In this document: positions 6,878 through 15,003 of the stretch, piece by piece
Numbering within the stretch: the stretch's first letter is position 1
Layout of the letters: each line of letters opens with the position of its first letter
DNA from: Bacteroidota bacterium
GTDB taxonomy: Bacteria > Bacteroidota > Bacteroidia > Bacteroidales > ML635J-15
Length of the DNA: 36,246 nucleotides
NCBI GenBank assembly: GCA_029558535.1
Contig: JAKQEK010000200.1
Span: forward strand, 1-36,246
Reading direction: 5' to 3'
Notes under the pieces: model-generated
What the model saw: only the letters and a program-made list of their open reading frames with translations
The model's database searches: none
Told to the model about the DNA's origin: nothing
Translations under genes and position numbers: made by a program

Positions 6878-7618
6878 ATGAACCTATACAACGAAGATTG
6901 TAAAGAAACGTTGAAAAAAATTAACGCCGAATCTTTAGATTTGGTAGTTACTTCGCCGCCATATTATAACGCCAAGCCTTATTCGCAATATAATTCTGTG
7001 GTAAGCTATATGGACGAAATGGAAGAAGTATTCACGTTGGTTTTTGAAAAACTTAAAAAAAGCCGGATGTGCGTAATAAACATATCTCCTGTTTTAATTA
7101 GCAGGGCCAATAGAAATAGCCAGAGCTATAGGATACCGTTGCCCTTTTATTATGTTCCCATGATGGAAAAAATAGGGTACGAATTCTTAGAAGATATTAT
7201 ATGGAAAAAACCAGATGGTGCAGTACCAAACCGTAACGGAAGTTTTTACAGGCATAGGAAACCTCTTGCATATAAACCTAATATTGTTACTGAATATATA
7301 TTGGTGTTTAAAAAGCCTGCTCCTTTTTTGTTAGACAAAGTATTAAAAAACGACAGCCTTGTTGAAGATGGATACGAAAGAAACAATGTCTGGGAGATCA
7401 ACCCTGATACTTCTAATTGGCATCCTGCTCCTTTCCCCTCTGCTTTGGTAGAAAAGATAGTCCAGTATTATTCATATGAAGGAGATTTAGTTTACGATCC
7501 GTTCGCTGGTAGCGGTACTACAGGAAAAGTGTGCAAAAAGATGGGGAGGCAATGGATTATGAGCGAAATAAACCAAGCTTACTGTTCGAAGATTATAAAC
7601 GATATTTCAAAACTTTAA
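6878..7618 (+). CDS. DNA methyltransferase, beta class (TSPPYY)
   Basis: This 246-residue enzyme has catalytic motif IV, TSPPYY, at residues 25-30 and the SAM-binding motif I, DPFAGSGTTG, at 207-216, the motif order of beta-class amino-methyltransferases. The SPPY form is usual for N4-cytosine enzymes, with some N6-adenine members, so the methylated base is not certain. The length is typical for a solitary phage enzyme and no restriction gene is next to it. Start ATG 6878 follows an A-rich leader nine bases after the PP2C-like gene. It is the first of two adjacent beta-class enzymes that do not look like duplicates. Confidence 0.88.
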   Translation: MNLYNEDCKETLKKINAESLDLVVTSPPYYNAKPYSQYNSVVSYMDEMEEVFTLVFEKLKKSRMCVINISPVLISRANRNSQSYRIPLPFYYVPMMEKIGYEFLEDIIWKKPDGAVPNRNGSFYRHRKPLAYKPNIVTEYILVFKKPAPFLLDKVLKNDSLVEDGYERNNVWEINPDTSNWHPAPFPSALVEKIVQYYSYEGDLVYDPFAGSGTTGKVCKKMGRQWIMSEINQAYCSKIINDISKL

Positions 7619-7731
7619 ATATTTTATTGTGAGAAAAAATACAATATATCAATAGTAGTCATAGAGATGTTTGCAAAAAGCATAGGGATATAATAATAAT
7701 GTAGGTAAAAGAACAATAATACGTTTTTAAA

Positions 7732-8550
7732 ATGCAAATATTAGGAAACGAACAACATAAAATTATATATGGAGATGTTTTGGAAGGACTAAAAACGCTT
7801 TCTGACAATTCTGTGAACTTGATATTTGCAGACCCTCCTTACAACATTGGTAAAAATTTTGCCGGACATATAGAAAAATGGGGGACTGACGAAGCATATT
7901 TAGAATGGTGTTATGAATGGATTGATTTATGTGTTAAAAAATTAGCTTCTAACGGTACTTTCTATGTAATGGCAGCAACGCAGTTTATGCCATTTCTCGA
8001 CATTTATCTTCGAAAAAAAATGAATGTCCTTTCTCGAATTATATGGTATTATGACAGTTCAAGCGTTCAGGCAAAAAAATATTTTGGCTCAATGTATGAA
8101 CCAATTTTGTTAAGTGTGAAAAATAGAAATAATTATACTTTCAACACAGCCGATATTTTAATAGAAGCCAAAACTGGGAGCAAACGCAAATTAATCGACT
8201 ATCGTAAAACTATTCCAACGGTTTATAGTTCTACAAAAGTACCGGGCAATGTTTGGGAATTTTCAAGAGTTAGATATAAAATGAATGAATATGAAAACCA
8301 TCCCACACAAAAACCAGTCTCATTGCTTGAAAGGATTATCAAAGCAAGTTCTAACGCAGGAGATTTGGTGGTAGATCCATTTTCCGGGACATTTACTACT
8401 TGCTTTGTTGCAAAAGAACTTGGCAGGAAATCAATAGGCATAGAAATTAACGAAAAATATGTAAAAATCGGATTACGAAGGTTGCAATTGGCAACAGAAT
8501 TTAAAGGCGAAAAGTTACAAAAAGAGATTTGTCAATTTAAACAAAAATAA
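7732..8550 (+). CDS. yhdJ: YhdJ-like adenine-specific DNA methyltransferase
   Basis: The 272-residue sequence follows the Escherichia coli YhdJ protein (M.EcoKII, known to methylate ATGCAT) along its whole core: IFADPPYNIGKNF at 31-43, SRIIWYYDSSSVQAKKYFG, GSMYEPIL, EAKTGSKRKLIDYR, KVPGNVWEFSRVRY, ENHPTQKP, and motif I as DPFSGTFTT at 215-223. Both the catalytic DPPY and the unusual F-T-T variant of motif I are shared with YhdJ. It is expected to methylate adenine in a palindrome, quite possibly ATGCAT, but target residues were not tested. YhdJ ends with a longer tail; this copy stops earlier. A 113-base gap without features separates it from the gene before. Confidence 0.88.
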   Translation: MQILGNEQHKIIYGDVLEGLKTLSDNSVNLIFADPPYNIGKNFAGHIEKWGTDEAYLEWCYEWIDLCVKKLASNGTFYVMAATQFMPFLDIYLRKKMNVLSRIIWYYDSSSVQAKKYFGSMYEPILLSVKNRNNYTFNTADILIEAKTGSKRKLIDYRKTIPTVYSSTKVPGNVWEFSRVRYKMNEYENHPTQKPVSLLERIIKASSNAGDLVVDPFSGTFTTCFVAKELGRKSIGIEINEKYVKIGLRRLQLATEFKGEKLQKEICQFKQK

Positions 8551-8561
8551 TATAAAGTAAA

Positions 8562-8801
8562 ATGACTTGGGATGAACTTTTAAAATCGGTGTCAAGCGGC
8601 AAGCTGCCTAAAGTTAGATGGCAAGATAAGGTAGGCACTGTCTCGACAATTAAACATAAAGGGGCTTATAAAGGCTGTGCGGTAGACATAGGGGTAGGTT
8701 GGGATGTTTGGTTTCACGCTGAAACTCAAACTGACAAGAGATCTAAATATATGGCGGAGTTAGAATTGATAGAAGATAATATTGTGATTAAAAAAATATA
8801 A
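8562..8801 (+). CDS. Small protein of unknown function
   Basis: This 79-residue protein begins MTWDELLKSVSSGKLPKVRW and continues with a lysine- and glycine-rich segment that could be a small beta barrel. No enzyme motif, signal or membrane segment is seen. It starts 11 bases after the YhdJ-like gene, so it likely shares its transcript. I do not recognise it. Confidence 0.6.
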   Translation: MTWDELLKSVSSGKLPKVRWQDKVGTVSTIKHKGAYKGCAVDIGVGWDVWFHAETQTDKRSKYMAELELIEDNIVIKKI

Positions 8802-8889
8802 ACAATCATGTGGATTTTGCTGTTGGCTATGAAAAAATAGGATAAATAGTTTGTCGTTTGATTTTTTGCATATCAACCCATATCTAAAC

Positions 8890-9000
8890 ATGAATAGAAA
8901 AATAGTAAAATGCCCCCACTGTAAGCGTAATCAAGTAGTAGAATCTTATACGCAAGTGACGACTTGTGCTTTTTGCACCAAGACATTTTTTGTCAGGTGA
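8890..9000 (+). CDS. 36-residue zinc-ribbon protein
   Basis: A short frame encodes MNRKIVKCPHCKRNQVVES, a middle stretch, then TTCAFCTKTFFV and a TGA. The two CxxC pairs (CPHC and CAFC, 17 residues apart) make a classic zinc ribbon or rubredoxin-like knuckle. Small stand-alone zinc ribbons are common in large phages and can bind nucleic acid or host proteins. The frame is too short for most gene callers. The leader before it has a few TTTG motifs, but no promoter I would defend. Confidence 0.65.
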   Translation: MNRKIVKCPHCKRNQVVESYTQVTTCAFCTKTFFVR

Positions 9001-9105
9001 TGTATATGTTTTCAAGGATGACGATGATATTAATATGTATATCTGTAACTACGGATGATAGGTTTAACTGTACTAATTATTTTTCCGATTTTAAAATATT
9101 AACCT

Positions 9106-9417
9106 ATGTTCCCTATTCACAATTATAGTACATTTCAAATTGAGGGGGATTCGATGGAGCCCGATGTTCCCGATGGATCAATCATTATAGGCGAACAGAT
9201 AGAAGATATAAGAATGTTCAAGGATGGCTACTGTTATATTGTTGTTTTATCTAACAAAGTTTATTATAAGCGTTTATATAAATGTCTTCAATTTACAAAA
9301 TGCGATACTATAGAAATGATATCCGACAATGAAAAAGATCAACACCCAGAAATTATCATTGGAATAGACGAAATAAAAGAATTGTATCGCCCATACCAAA
9401 TTATCATACAACAGTAA
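9106..9417 (+). CDS. Stand-alone S24 (LexA/UmuD-type) peptidase domain
   Basis: This 103-residue protein contains only the peptidase half of an S24 repressor: FQIEGDSMEPDVPDGSIIIG at 10-29 with catalytic Ser16, YYKRLY with the general-base Lys55, and a C-terminal SDN and DEIKELY. LexA and phage repressors carry an N-terminal helix-turn-helix and a cleavage loop. Neither is here: an in-frame TAA lies directly before ATG 9106, and the upstream sequence encodes nothing like them. It may be a UmuD-like subunit, a decoy that joins host repressor dimers, or a truncated repressor. The zinc-ribbon gene lies just ahead. Confidence 0.8.
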   Translation: MFPIHNYSTFQIEGDSMEPDVPDGSIIIGEQIEDIRMFKDGYCYIVVLSNKVYYKRLYKCLQFTKCDTIEMISDNEKDQHPEIIIGIDEIKELYRPYQIIIQQ

Positions 9418-9423
9418 TCTATA

Positions 9424-9528
9424 GTGAAAATTTGTATATATATAAAGATCAATCCCTCCGATTGCAATTTCGATACGTATCCATATATTAAAATAGTGAA
9501 AACAGATATTAATCATATTTATTCCTAA
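9424..9528 (+). CDS. Possible 34-residue peptide
   Basis: A GTG frame encodes MKICIYIKINPSDCNF and 18 more residues up to TAA 9526-9528. It fills the gap between the S24 gene and the next gene. It has no clear ribosome site or known relative, so chance is quite possible. Confidence 0.2.
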   Translation: MKICIYIKINPSDCNFDTYPYIKIVKTDINHIYS

Positions 9529-9537
9529 AGGATAATA

Positions 9538-10674
9538 ATGAATAGAAATAATTGTTTAGAGAACGAAGAACTCAATTGCCTGATACAAGACATAACGGCA
9601 CTTTTGACCGGAGGCATATGGGAACTGGAATTAACAGATAAAGTATGGTGTTCTCTGATCCGGTTAAGCACAGAAGATTTTTATGCGTTTATATACAAAT
9701 GGATTATTGACAACAAATTTACAAATTTTTTTGGGAAAGATGTGACTGCTGCTGATATATGTGTTTCATTAACCACTTCCTCATTCGATTATGAATTGCT
9801 TTTGGCACAAGCTTACAGCGAAGACGTAGGGCTATCGTCAAGAGGCGGAAGATATGAACTACAAAAGGGGTATGTTGAAATTAAAGACGGACAGCAGGTT
9901 TATCAAATACCTGCTGGCAGAGAGATAAAGAAAGTATTGTTTGTAACTCCGTCGTCAATAGACGCAGCCAAATTTGCTTCATGGGGGTATGGGAACTTAG
10001 CTTTATCTCAGATGTCTGGGCTAGGGACTTTCGGTGCCATCGGGTTTGGAGGAAGCTACGGCGCAGTTTATCCTCTTTTTCCTTCGCATGACGTTATATT
10101 GCGAGCCGCGCATTTTAATTTAAACGAACGTATTTTTAAATCGGAATTGACATATAAAATTACTAAAGGGCCAAATGGCACTCGACTGCTCCATTTATTT
10201 TCTGTCCCTCCATATAAATGGGGAATGCGTAGAGAATTATATTCTTCGAGGGTTTGGTATGAATATTATGATGTTTCAGAGATGTCTGATGAAGATAAAT
10301 TGCTTTGTCAACAAGAATGTAACAAAATATATGCCCCACATCAAATAGATTTGCCCAAACAAGATTATTGCGACCTCAATCTTTGGGGTAAAAACTTTTT
10401 TAGAAAGTGGTTGACTGCAATGGCAAAAGAAACTTTGGGCAGGGCCAGAGGAAAGTTTAAAGGGAAGCTGATTAATATGGGGGGATCTGACCTAGAGCTA
10501 GATTACGATTTGTTATTGGCTGAATCTAAAGAAGAATATATAGAGCTAAAAAAAGAAATATCTGAATTTTTAATTGAATTAAGGTCTGACAAGCAATTGG
10601 AGCGCCGGGCAAGCGAAGCCGAAAATTTAAATAAAGTATTAGCCTATCGTCCGCTAGGCTTTGAAGTGATTTAA
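9538..10674 (+). CDS. Probable virion structural protein
   Basis: This 378-residue protein has a helical N-terminus, a glycine-rich centre (SSRGGRYELQKGYVEIKDGQ, then a QVYQIP segment, and GLGTFGAIGFGGSYGA) and a basic helical C-terminus. The beta-rich centre that begins with Q-x-Y-x-I/L-P is reminiscent of neck, baseplate or other structural proteins in large myoviruses, but I cannot name the family. It is one of the few genes here with a Shine-Dalgarno-like AAAGGA, 8-13 bases before ATG 9538, consistent with high expression. Eighteen bases after its stop lies the ATG of the gene that the IS607 element has split, so the two once formed a tight operon. Confidence 0.5.
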   Translation: MNRNNCLENEELNCLIQDITALLTGGIWELELTDKVWCSLIRLSTEDFYAFIYKWIIDNKFTNFFGKDVTAADICVSLTTSSFDYELLLAQAYSEDVGLSSRGGRYELQKGYVEIKDGQQVYQIPAGREIKKVLFVTPSSIDAAKFASWGYGNLALSQMSGLGTFGAIGFGGSYGAVYPLFPSHDVILRAAHFNLNERIFKSELTYKITKGPNGTRLLHLFSVPPYKWGMRRELYSSRVWYEYYDVSEMSDEDKLLCQQECNKIYAPHQIDLPKQDYCDLNLWGKNFFRKWLTAMAKETLGRARGKFKGKLINMGGSDLELDYDLLLAESKEEYIELKKEISEFLIELRSDKQLERRASEAENLNKVLAYRPLGFEVI

Positions 10675-10692
10675 TCTAAATTTCACACTGTA

Positions 10693-10704
10693 ATGAAAAT
10701 ATTG
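10693..10704 (+). pseudogene. First four codons of the gene split by IS607
   Basis: ATG AAA ATA TTG at 10693-10704 is followed in the present sequence by GTG and a stop. Joined at the TG shared by the two element borders to 12625, it reads MKILLESEFLNS in frame with the gene that continues to 14085. This gives that gene a proper start, 18 bases after the preceding gene. Confidence 0.7.
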
Positions 10705-10798
10705 GTGTAATAAATAATTCCTAAGAAATATAGATTATTATAGAAAAATATTTAAAATTGTTCTAAAAAATCATATATTTATAAAAAGAGAAAAGATT

Positions 10799-11374
10799 AT
10801 GGTACAAAGATACAAAAAGCTTTCGGGATATGCAAAAGAAAACGGCGTGGTTTATCGCACTGCATGGAACCGCTTTAAAGAGGGAAAGATTAAAGGGGCT
10901 TTTCAGGACGGCAGCGGCAATATTTTGGTTCCAGTATTCCCAACTAAAGAACATAAAGAAGCGGCATTATATGCCAGAGTATCTAATAGCGGCCGGAAAA
11001 GCGATTTGGAACAACAGATGAACAGGATAAGCAATTTTGCCATAAACAACGGGTATAAAATAAGCTATGCCGCAAAAGAAATCGCATCTGGGATGAACGA
11101 TGCTAGGCCGCAGCTAGAAAAGTTATTGCTAAAAGACGATTGGGATATTTTGATAGTGGAAAACAAGGATAGGCTAACCCGCTTTGGCTTTAATTACCTT
11201 AAGCTTTTATTAAATAAAAGCGGAAAAGACATATTGGTAATAAACGAAGCTGAAGGCGATAAAGAAGACATATTAAAAGATATGGTTTCAATAATATATT
11301 CTTTTTCAGCAAGGCTATACGGGCTAAGAAGAAAAAAAAGTAAAAAAGAAATTATAATGTTTTTAGAAAACTGA
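10799..11374 (+). CDS. tnpA: IS607-family serine recombinase (TnpA)
   Basis: This 191-residue transposase cuts and rejoins DNA through a serine. The N-terminus holds a MerR-like winged helix motif (YAKENGVVYRTAWNRFKEG at 11-29), followed by the catalytic block ALYARVSNSGRK at 57-67 with the nucleophile Ser62 and Arg60. EIASGMNDARPQLEKLL and VENKDRLTRFGF are also typical of the small serine recombinase fold. It appears intact. Its TGA overlaps the ATG of tnpB by one base, so the two are translated together. TnpA moves the element; the neighbouring TnpB is not needed for transposition in known members. Confidence 0.93.
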   Translation: MVQRYKKLSGYAKENGVVYRTAWNRFKEGKIKGAFQDGSGNILVPVFPTKEHKEAALYARVSNSGRKSDLEQQMNRISNFAINNGYKISYAAKEIASGMNDARPQLEKLLLKDDWDILIVENKDRLTRFGFNYLKLLLNKSGKDILVINEAEGDKEDILKDMVSIIYSFSARLYGLRRKKSKKEIIMFLEN

Positions 11375-12612
11375 TGATATTAACAGAACGGCATATAATA
11401 AAAGAAGGGCATCAATCCTATGAAGAATGCGCAGAGCTATGCTTTAAGAGCAAGAATATATACAACTATTCTTTATATAACATCAGGCAATATTTTTTTG
11501 AACATAAAAAATATATCGGAGTAAAGGCGCTATACCATATCGTAAAAGGATCTGATTGTTATGTTGCCCTCAAAAGAAAGGTATCTAACCAGACAATAAA
11601 GAAAGCGGATGCTTCTTTTAGGAGCTTTTTTGCTTTGTTAAAAAAGAAAAAGAAAGGAGAATATAAAAAGCCAATCAAGATTCCCGGTTATTTGGACATA
11701 GAAAACGGGAAGTATGTATGTACGTTTGAAAAGCAAGCTATTAGCAGCCTTTTGTTTAAAAAGCAAGGGCTGCTTCATTTATCTGGGACAAACATCAAGG
11801 TCAAAACGAAAATAAAGGAGTGGGATAATATAAAAGAGGTAAGGATTGTGCCCAAACGCATAAGCTGTGTTATCGAAGTAGTCTACAACAAGCCCGTTTT
11901 TTCTTCTTATAGATGCAAAAAGGGAGTATGCGCAAGCATAGACCCCGGCTTAAACAACTTAGCTACCGTCGCTTTTAACGATAAAACGGCAACGCCGTTT
12001 TACATTAATGGCAGGCCCTTAAAGTCGATAAACCAATATTATAATAAAAAGCTTGCGGGATATAAAAGCGAATTAGAAATAAGCAACGGCAAGAAAACAT
12101 CGAAAAGGATATTAAAGCTGACAGATAAAAGAAATAACAAGATCAACGATTATTTGCACAAAGCAAGCCGTTATTTGGTGAACCAATTAGTTTCTAACAA
12201 AATCGAATGCCTGATATTAGGCAAAAACAAAGAAATGAAACAAGGCATCAATATCGGAAAAGCAAATAACCAGAATTTTGTTCATCTGCCAATTATGCGC
12301 TTTTTAAACTTAATAAAATACAAAGCAGAATTAGAAGGCATAAGCGCCGTTTTTCAGGAGGAAAGCTATACGTCTAAATGCTCTTTTTTAGACAGAGAGC
12401 CAGTCAAGAAGCATGAAAAATATGCAGGAAAGCGGCCTAAAAGGGGGCTTTTCCGTTCGGCCAAAGGGTATTTTATTAATGCTGACTTAAACGGAGCGTA
12501 TAATATTATGCGAAAAGCAATCCCCAACGCATTTGTTGAGGGGATAGAGGGCTTTGCAGTAAGCCCGGCATCGGCTAAGGCGGATGCTAAGAGGTTCTAT
12601 GGTTTTCTATAG
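11374..12612 (+). CDS. tnpB: TnpB RNA-guided nuclease of the IS607 element
   Basis: This 412-residue protein has the RuvC-like core of TnpB, the ancestor group of Cas12: RuvC-I ASIDPGLNNLA with Asp190, RuvC-II QEESYTSKC with Glu329/330, and RuvC-III INADLNGAYNI with Asp371. All three acidic positions are kept, so nuclease activity is plausible. The zinc-finger region (KCSFLDREP up to KRGLF) keeps only one obvious cysteine, as in the IS607 branch I recall. Known TnpB proteins use a guide RNA made from the 3' end of their own gene to cut the empty donor or target site and so keep the element. Here the guide would match the split gene. The sequence is intact, with start ATG 11374 overlapping tnpA. 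Confidence 0.92.
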   Translation: MILTERHIIKEGHQSYEECAELCFKSKNIYNYSLYNIRQYFFEHKKYIGVKALYHIVKGSDCYVALKRKVSNQTIKKADASFRSFFALLKKKKKGEYKKPIKIPGYLDIENGKYVCTFEKQAISSLLFKKQGLLHLSGTNIKVKTKIKEWDNIKEVRIVPKRISCVIEVVYNKPVFSSYRCKKGVCASIDPGLNNLATVAFNDKTATPFYINGRPLKSINQYYNKKLAGYKSELEISNGKKTSKRILKLTDKRNNKINDYLHKASRYLVNQLVSNKIECLILGKNKEMKQGINIGKANNQNFVHLPIMRFLNLIKYKAELEGISAVFQEESYTSKCSFLDREPVKKHEKYAGKRPKRGLFRSAKGYFINADLNGAYNIMRKAIPNAFVEGIEGFAVSPASAKADAKRFYGFL

Positions 12613-12645
12613 GATTTCGTACTGTTAGAATCAGAATTTTTAAAT
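12480..12645 (+). ncRNA. Candidate omega RNA (reRNA) of the IS607 TnpB
   Basis: By analogy with characterised TnpB systems, the guide RNA covers the end of tnpB and the right end of the element. GCATC pairs with GATGC within 12569-12589, and CTAT...ATAG surrounds the stop codon. The guide would be the flank from about 12625 (TTAGAATCAGAATTTTTAAA), which is the coding start of the interrupted gene. Extent and processing are inferred. Confidence 0.5.
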
Positions 12646-14085
12646 TCAATATCTTCTTTGAAAAAAAGCTATTCAGCAGAAGGCATCTCTGATGATGCTA
12701 TTAATTATTATATACAACGATTCAAAGAAATCAAGGGAAGAAGCGATTTTCAGAGAGTTGCTGCACAAATATTTCCATACATAAAAACCCCCAAAGATAT
12801 TTTAATATATAAAAATTTTAAGGATTTAGAACGCTTAGTCGATATATTTCCGCATAAAATAGAATCAAACGATGCAGCATTGAACGGCGGAGAATCCGTA
12901 TATAACAAAAATGGCTTGGAAATATATAGAGGAAGTGATAAAAATTCCTGTGTAAAATATGGAAACGGATATTCTTGGTGTATTTCAAGAAAATCGTCAG
13001 GAAATTTATTTAATACCTTTAGATATGATAAGAATATTGAAAGGATGTTTTATTTTGTTTTCGACCGGAATTTACCAAAAACAGACCCGCAGCATGCGAT
13101 AGTCATTCATGTTTATAACAATGGAAAATATGGGTATTCTGATGCAAATAACAAAGGCGATATCAACGACATGTCTTGGAATGGAATAATCAAAGAAATC
13201 CCTAAGTTAAAAAACCTGAAGAAATATTTCATATATGTCCCGATCTCAGGCGAAGAACGGGACATATATGATAAGATAAAAAAGTCAGTCCCCGAATCTA
13301 CTGAAAACCTATTGGATTATTTTAAAGATTATAAATTAGTCGAAAAATATATTGATATTGGACATCTATTGAGCAGCAGCCAATTTGGCAATTTATCAGA
13401 CGAATTACAGGAAAATTATTTTATCAGGCATCCTCTTACCCCTGAGATGTATCAAAAAATGACTTTCAAGAATAAAAACGCCTACTTAAAAAAAGCACGT
13501 TTTTTTTATGAGGGCTTATTAAACATCGTTAGTAGCGAACAGGAATTAAAAATCTTAAAGAACAGGTTACAAGATTCTTTAAATACCGATAGTATATCCA
13601 CAATGGCAATTGCCATTCCTATTTTAATTTACTTTAACAACGAATACTACATTCGTTCTTATTTTCAAAAACTATATAACAACATAAATGACGATCCTAC
13701 CGCATTTAACATGGATACTATCATGCCATATGTTTTTGATCAAAATATCAGAATGTTTACTTCAAACTACTCTAATATTGTAATGGACGAATTCATTAGT
13801 TATAATGATAATAATAACCGACCCCTGTTTTTTAGAGCCGACGATTTGGAAAGTTTTAAAGACGAAGATATATTAAAATACGCGAAAATACTGGAAAGGT
13901 ATAAAAAAATTCCAATGGAGGAAATTAAAAAAATTTATAAGGTAGATAAAAAAATTGCAGTAACTTTGCTCTTAGCGGTAAAAGAAAAAATACTAGCAAA
14001 GAACGACACTGTAAAAGATAGAATACTCAACTATTATAAAAAATGGATCGGCACAGAGTTAGTTGAAAAAATCTTCGCTAAATAA
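12625..14085 (+). CDS. Phage protein with a WCIS-type domain, split by IS607
   Basis: The frame is open from the element border to 14085. An internal TTG at 12658 could still start a product of 475 residues, but no ATG or ribosome site supports it. Joined to ATG 10693 the protein starts MKILLESEFLNS, a start style common in large phages. The N-terminal half carries LEIYRGSDKNSCVKYGNGYS followed by WCIS and, later, YYFVFDR-like and YGYSDANN segments. This G-x-G-x-x-WC(I/T)(S/A) domain recurs in large phages and some repeat proteins and has no known activity. The rest is helical. The insertion probably knocks the gene out or shortens it. Confidence 0.7.
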   Translation, partial: LESEFLNSISSLKKSYSAEGISDDAINYYIQRFKEIKGRSDFQRVAAQIFPYIKTPKDILIYKNFKDLERLVDIFPHKIESNDAALNGGESVYNKNGLEIYRGSDKNSCVKYGNGYSWCISRKSSGNLFNTFRYDKNIERMFYFVFDRNLPKTDPQHAIVIHVYNNGKYGYSDANNKGDINDMSWNGIIKEIPKLKNLKKYFIYVPISGEERDIYDKIKKSVPESTENLLDYFKDYKLVEKYIDIGHLLSSSQFGNLSDELQENYFIRHPLTPEMYQKMTFKNKNAYLKKARFFYEGLLNIVSSEQELKILKNRLQDSLNTDSISTMAIAIPILIYFNNEYYIRSYFQKLYNNINDDPTAFNMDTIMPYVFDQNIRMFTSNYSNIVMDEFISYNDNNNRPLFFRADDLESFKDEDILKYAKILERYKKIPMEEIKKIYKVDKKIAVTLLLAVKEKILAKNDTVKDRILNYYKKWIGTELVEKIFAK

Positions 14086-14095
14086 AATTGCCCAA

Positions 14096-14578
14096 TCAAT
14101 ATTGATCTATAGGATTTCCATCCTCATCAACCCATTCGTCATAGTCTCCTAGAAATGGGCGAATCATAATGTGGTTGGGGGTAAACTTTACATCGTTTAT
14201 TTTTTTCCAATTATAGCCACCACCAATTTCATAATGATAGAATGGGATATCTACCTCGTACATTTGTTTAGAGGCAGGATGGTATGCTACAAACCAATTA
14301 TGGCATTGAGAATCATCTCTAAATCCAAATGTACTGACTTTTTCATTTTTAGGAGAGTTTTGATAGACTACTGATGCCATTGCATCAGCTATATCATGAC
14401 AGATACCTCCAGTATCATCATCTTCCTCTTGTTGCCAATTGTCGTACACTGATTGAGCAGCCACCACCATTTTAAGCCGTAATTTATTTAGGAAGTCATA
14501 TAAGGAAAAAACACCTTTGTAAACTCCCTCCCCATCTTCATCATAATACTCAATATCTTCTGATATGAAAATATGCAT
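14096..14578 (-). CDS. Conserved protein with possible Cys-His-Asp site
   Basis: This 160-residue acidic protein has GGICHDIADAM near residue 58, then QCHNWFVAYHP, then YEVDIPFYHYEIGGGY before a WKKINDVKF segment. The order Cys, His, Asp with spacing like a papain or transglutaminase-fold enzyme suggests a small peptidase or amidase-like fold. The GICH, HNW and DIP..YE.GGGY blocks seem conserved in phage proteins I recall, without a proven role. It has no signal or membrane segment. It is the last gene of a minus-strand set and ends 10 bases from the convergent gene before it. Function is uncertain. Confidence 0.6.
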   Translation of the reverse strand: MHIFISEDIEYYDEDGEGVYKGVFSLYDFLNKLRLKMVVAAQSVYDNWQQEEDDDTGGICHDIADAMASVVYQNSPKNEKVSTFGFRDDSQCHNWFVAYHPASKQMYEVDIPFYHYEIGGGYNWKKINDVKFTPNHIMIRPFLGDYDEWVDEDGNPIDQY

Positions 14579-14603
14579 TAGCCGTATATTTTCATTATAA
14601 ATA

Positions 14604-14978
14604 TCATTCGCAATCGAATATTCCTGCGTTTGTAAACAACACTTTATTTAAAGTTAATACTTTTTCATCCTCGATCATAAAACCCTCGTGTACGTATGGG
14701 TTATATACAATGTGCCTCCCCCTTTTTATGTTTTTGGTTTCTAATATTAAAAACCCTTTCGCATAGGCATGTATATTTCTAATGAAGGTATTTCTCACTT
14801 TTGTTTGCCCAGCTTTGCTAACGACAAACTCGACGTTGTTTAAAGCAAAATTATATCCATGTGCAATTACTTGTTTATTTTGCTTTATAGAAAACCCATT
14901 ATCTTTTCTATGCAAGTTTCTATAACAAAATACTGGTTTAGTGAAGTCGATCTTCCTATGTTTATATGGCTGTATCAT
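14604..14978 (-). CDS. Conserved phage protein of unknown function
   Basis: This 124-residue basic protein has the block CYRNLHRKDNGFSIKQ, then HGYNFALNNVEFVVSKAGQ, RNTFIRNIHAYAKG and YNPYVHEGF. The same series (YRNLHKxCWS, DVxFxVxxAGR, KNVHA, YNPY) is familiar from hypothetical proteins of many phages, including T4-like ones. No activity is known to me. It reads in the minus direction in line with its neighbours at 14096 and 15004, with gaps of about 25 bases, so an operon is likely. Confidence 0.7.
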   Translation of the reverse strand: MIQPYKHRKIDFTKPVFCYRNLHRKDNGFSIKQNKQVIAHGYNFALNNVEFVVSKAGQTKVRNTFIRNIHAYAKGFLILETKNIKRGRHIVYNPYVHEGFMIEDEKVLTLNKVLFTNAGIFDCE

Positions 14979-15003
14979 GTTTAATGACTAAATCTTCTAT
15001 AAT

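Larger units (their letters stand above)
10705..12624 (+). mobile_element. IS607-type element (serine recombinase plus TnpB)
   Basis: About 1.92 kb. The borders are inferred from the reading frame of the split gene: TG at 10703-10704 on the left and TG at 12623-12624 on the right would be the shared dinucleotide. IS607 elements are known to move by a serine recombinase without long inverted repeats and to leave no target duplication, which fits. The left end is an AT-rich stretch of about 94 bases before tnpA. The right end contains TTCTATGGTTTTCTATAGG. Gene order is tnpA then tnpB, overlapping by one base. Borders could be off by a base or two. Confidence 0.8.

Noticed and set aside
9006..9128. 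Frame for a 40-residue peptide (MFSRMTMILICISV...) before the S24 gene
   Set aside because: It overlaps the S24 start by 23 bases in another frame, lacks a ribosome site and has no recognisable family.
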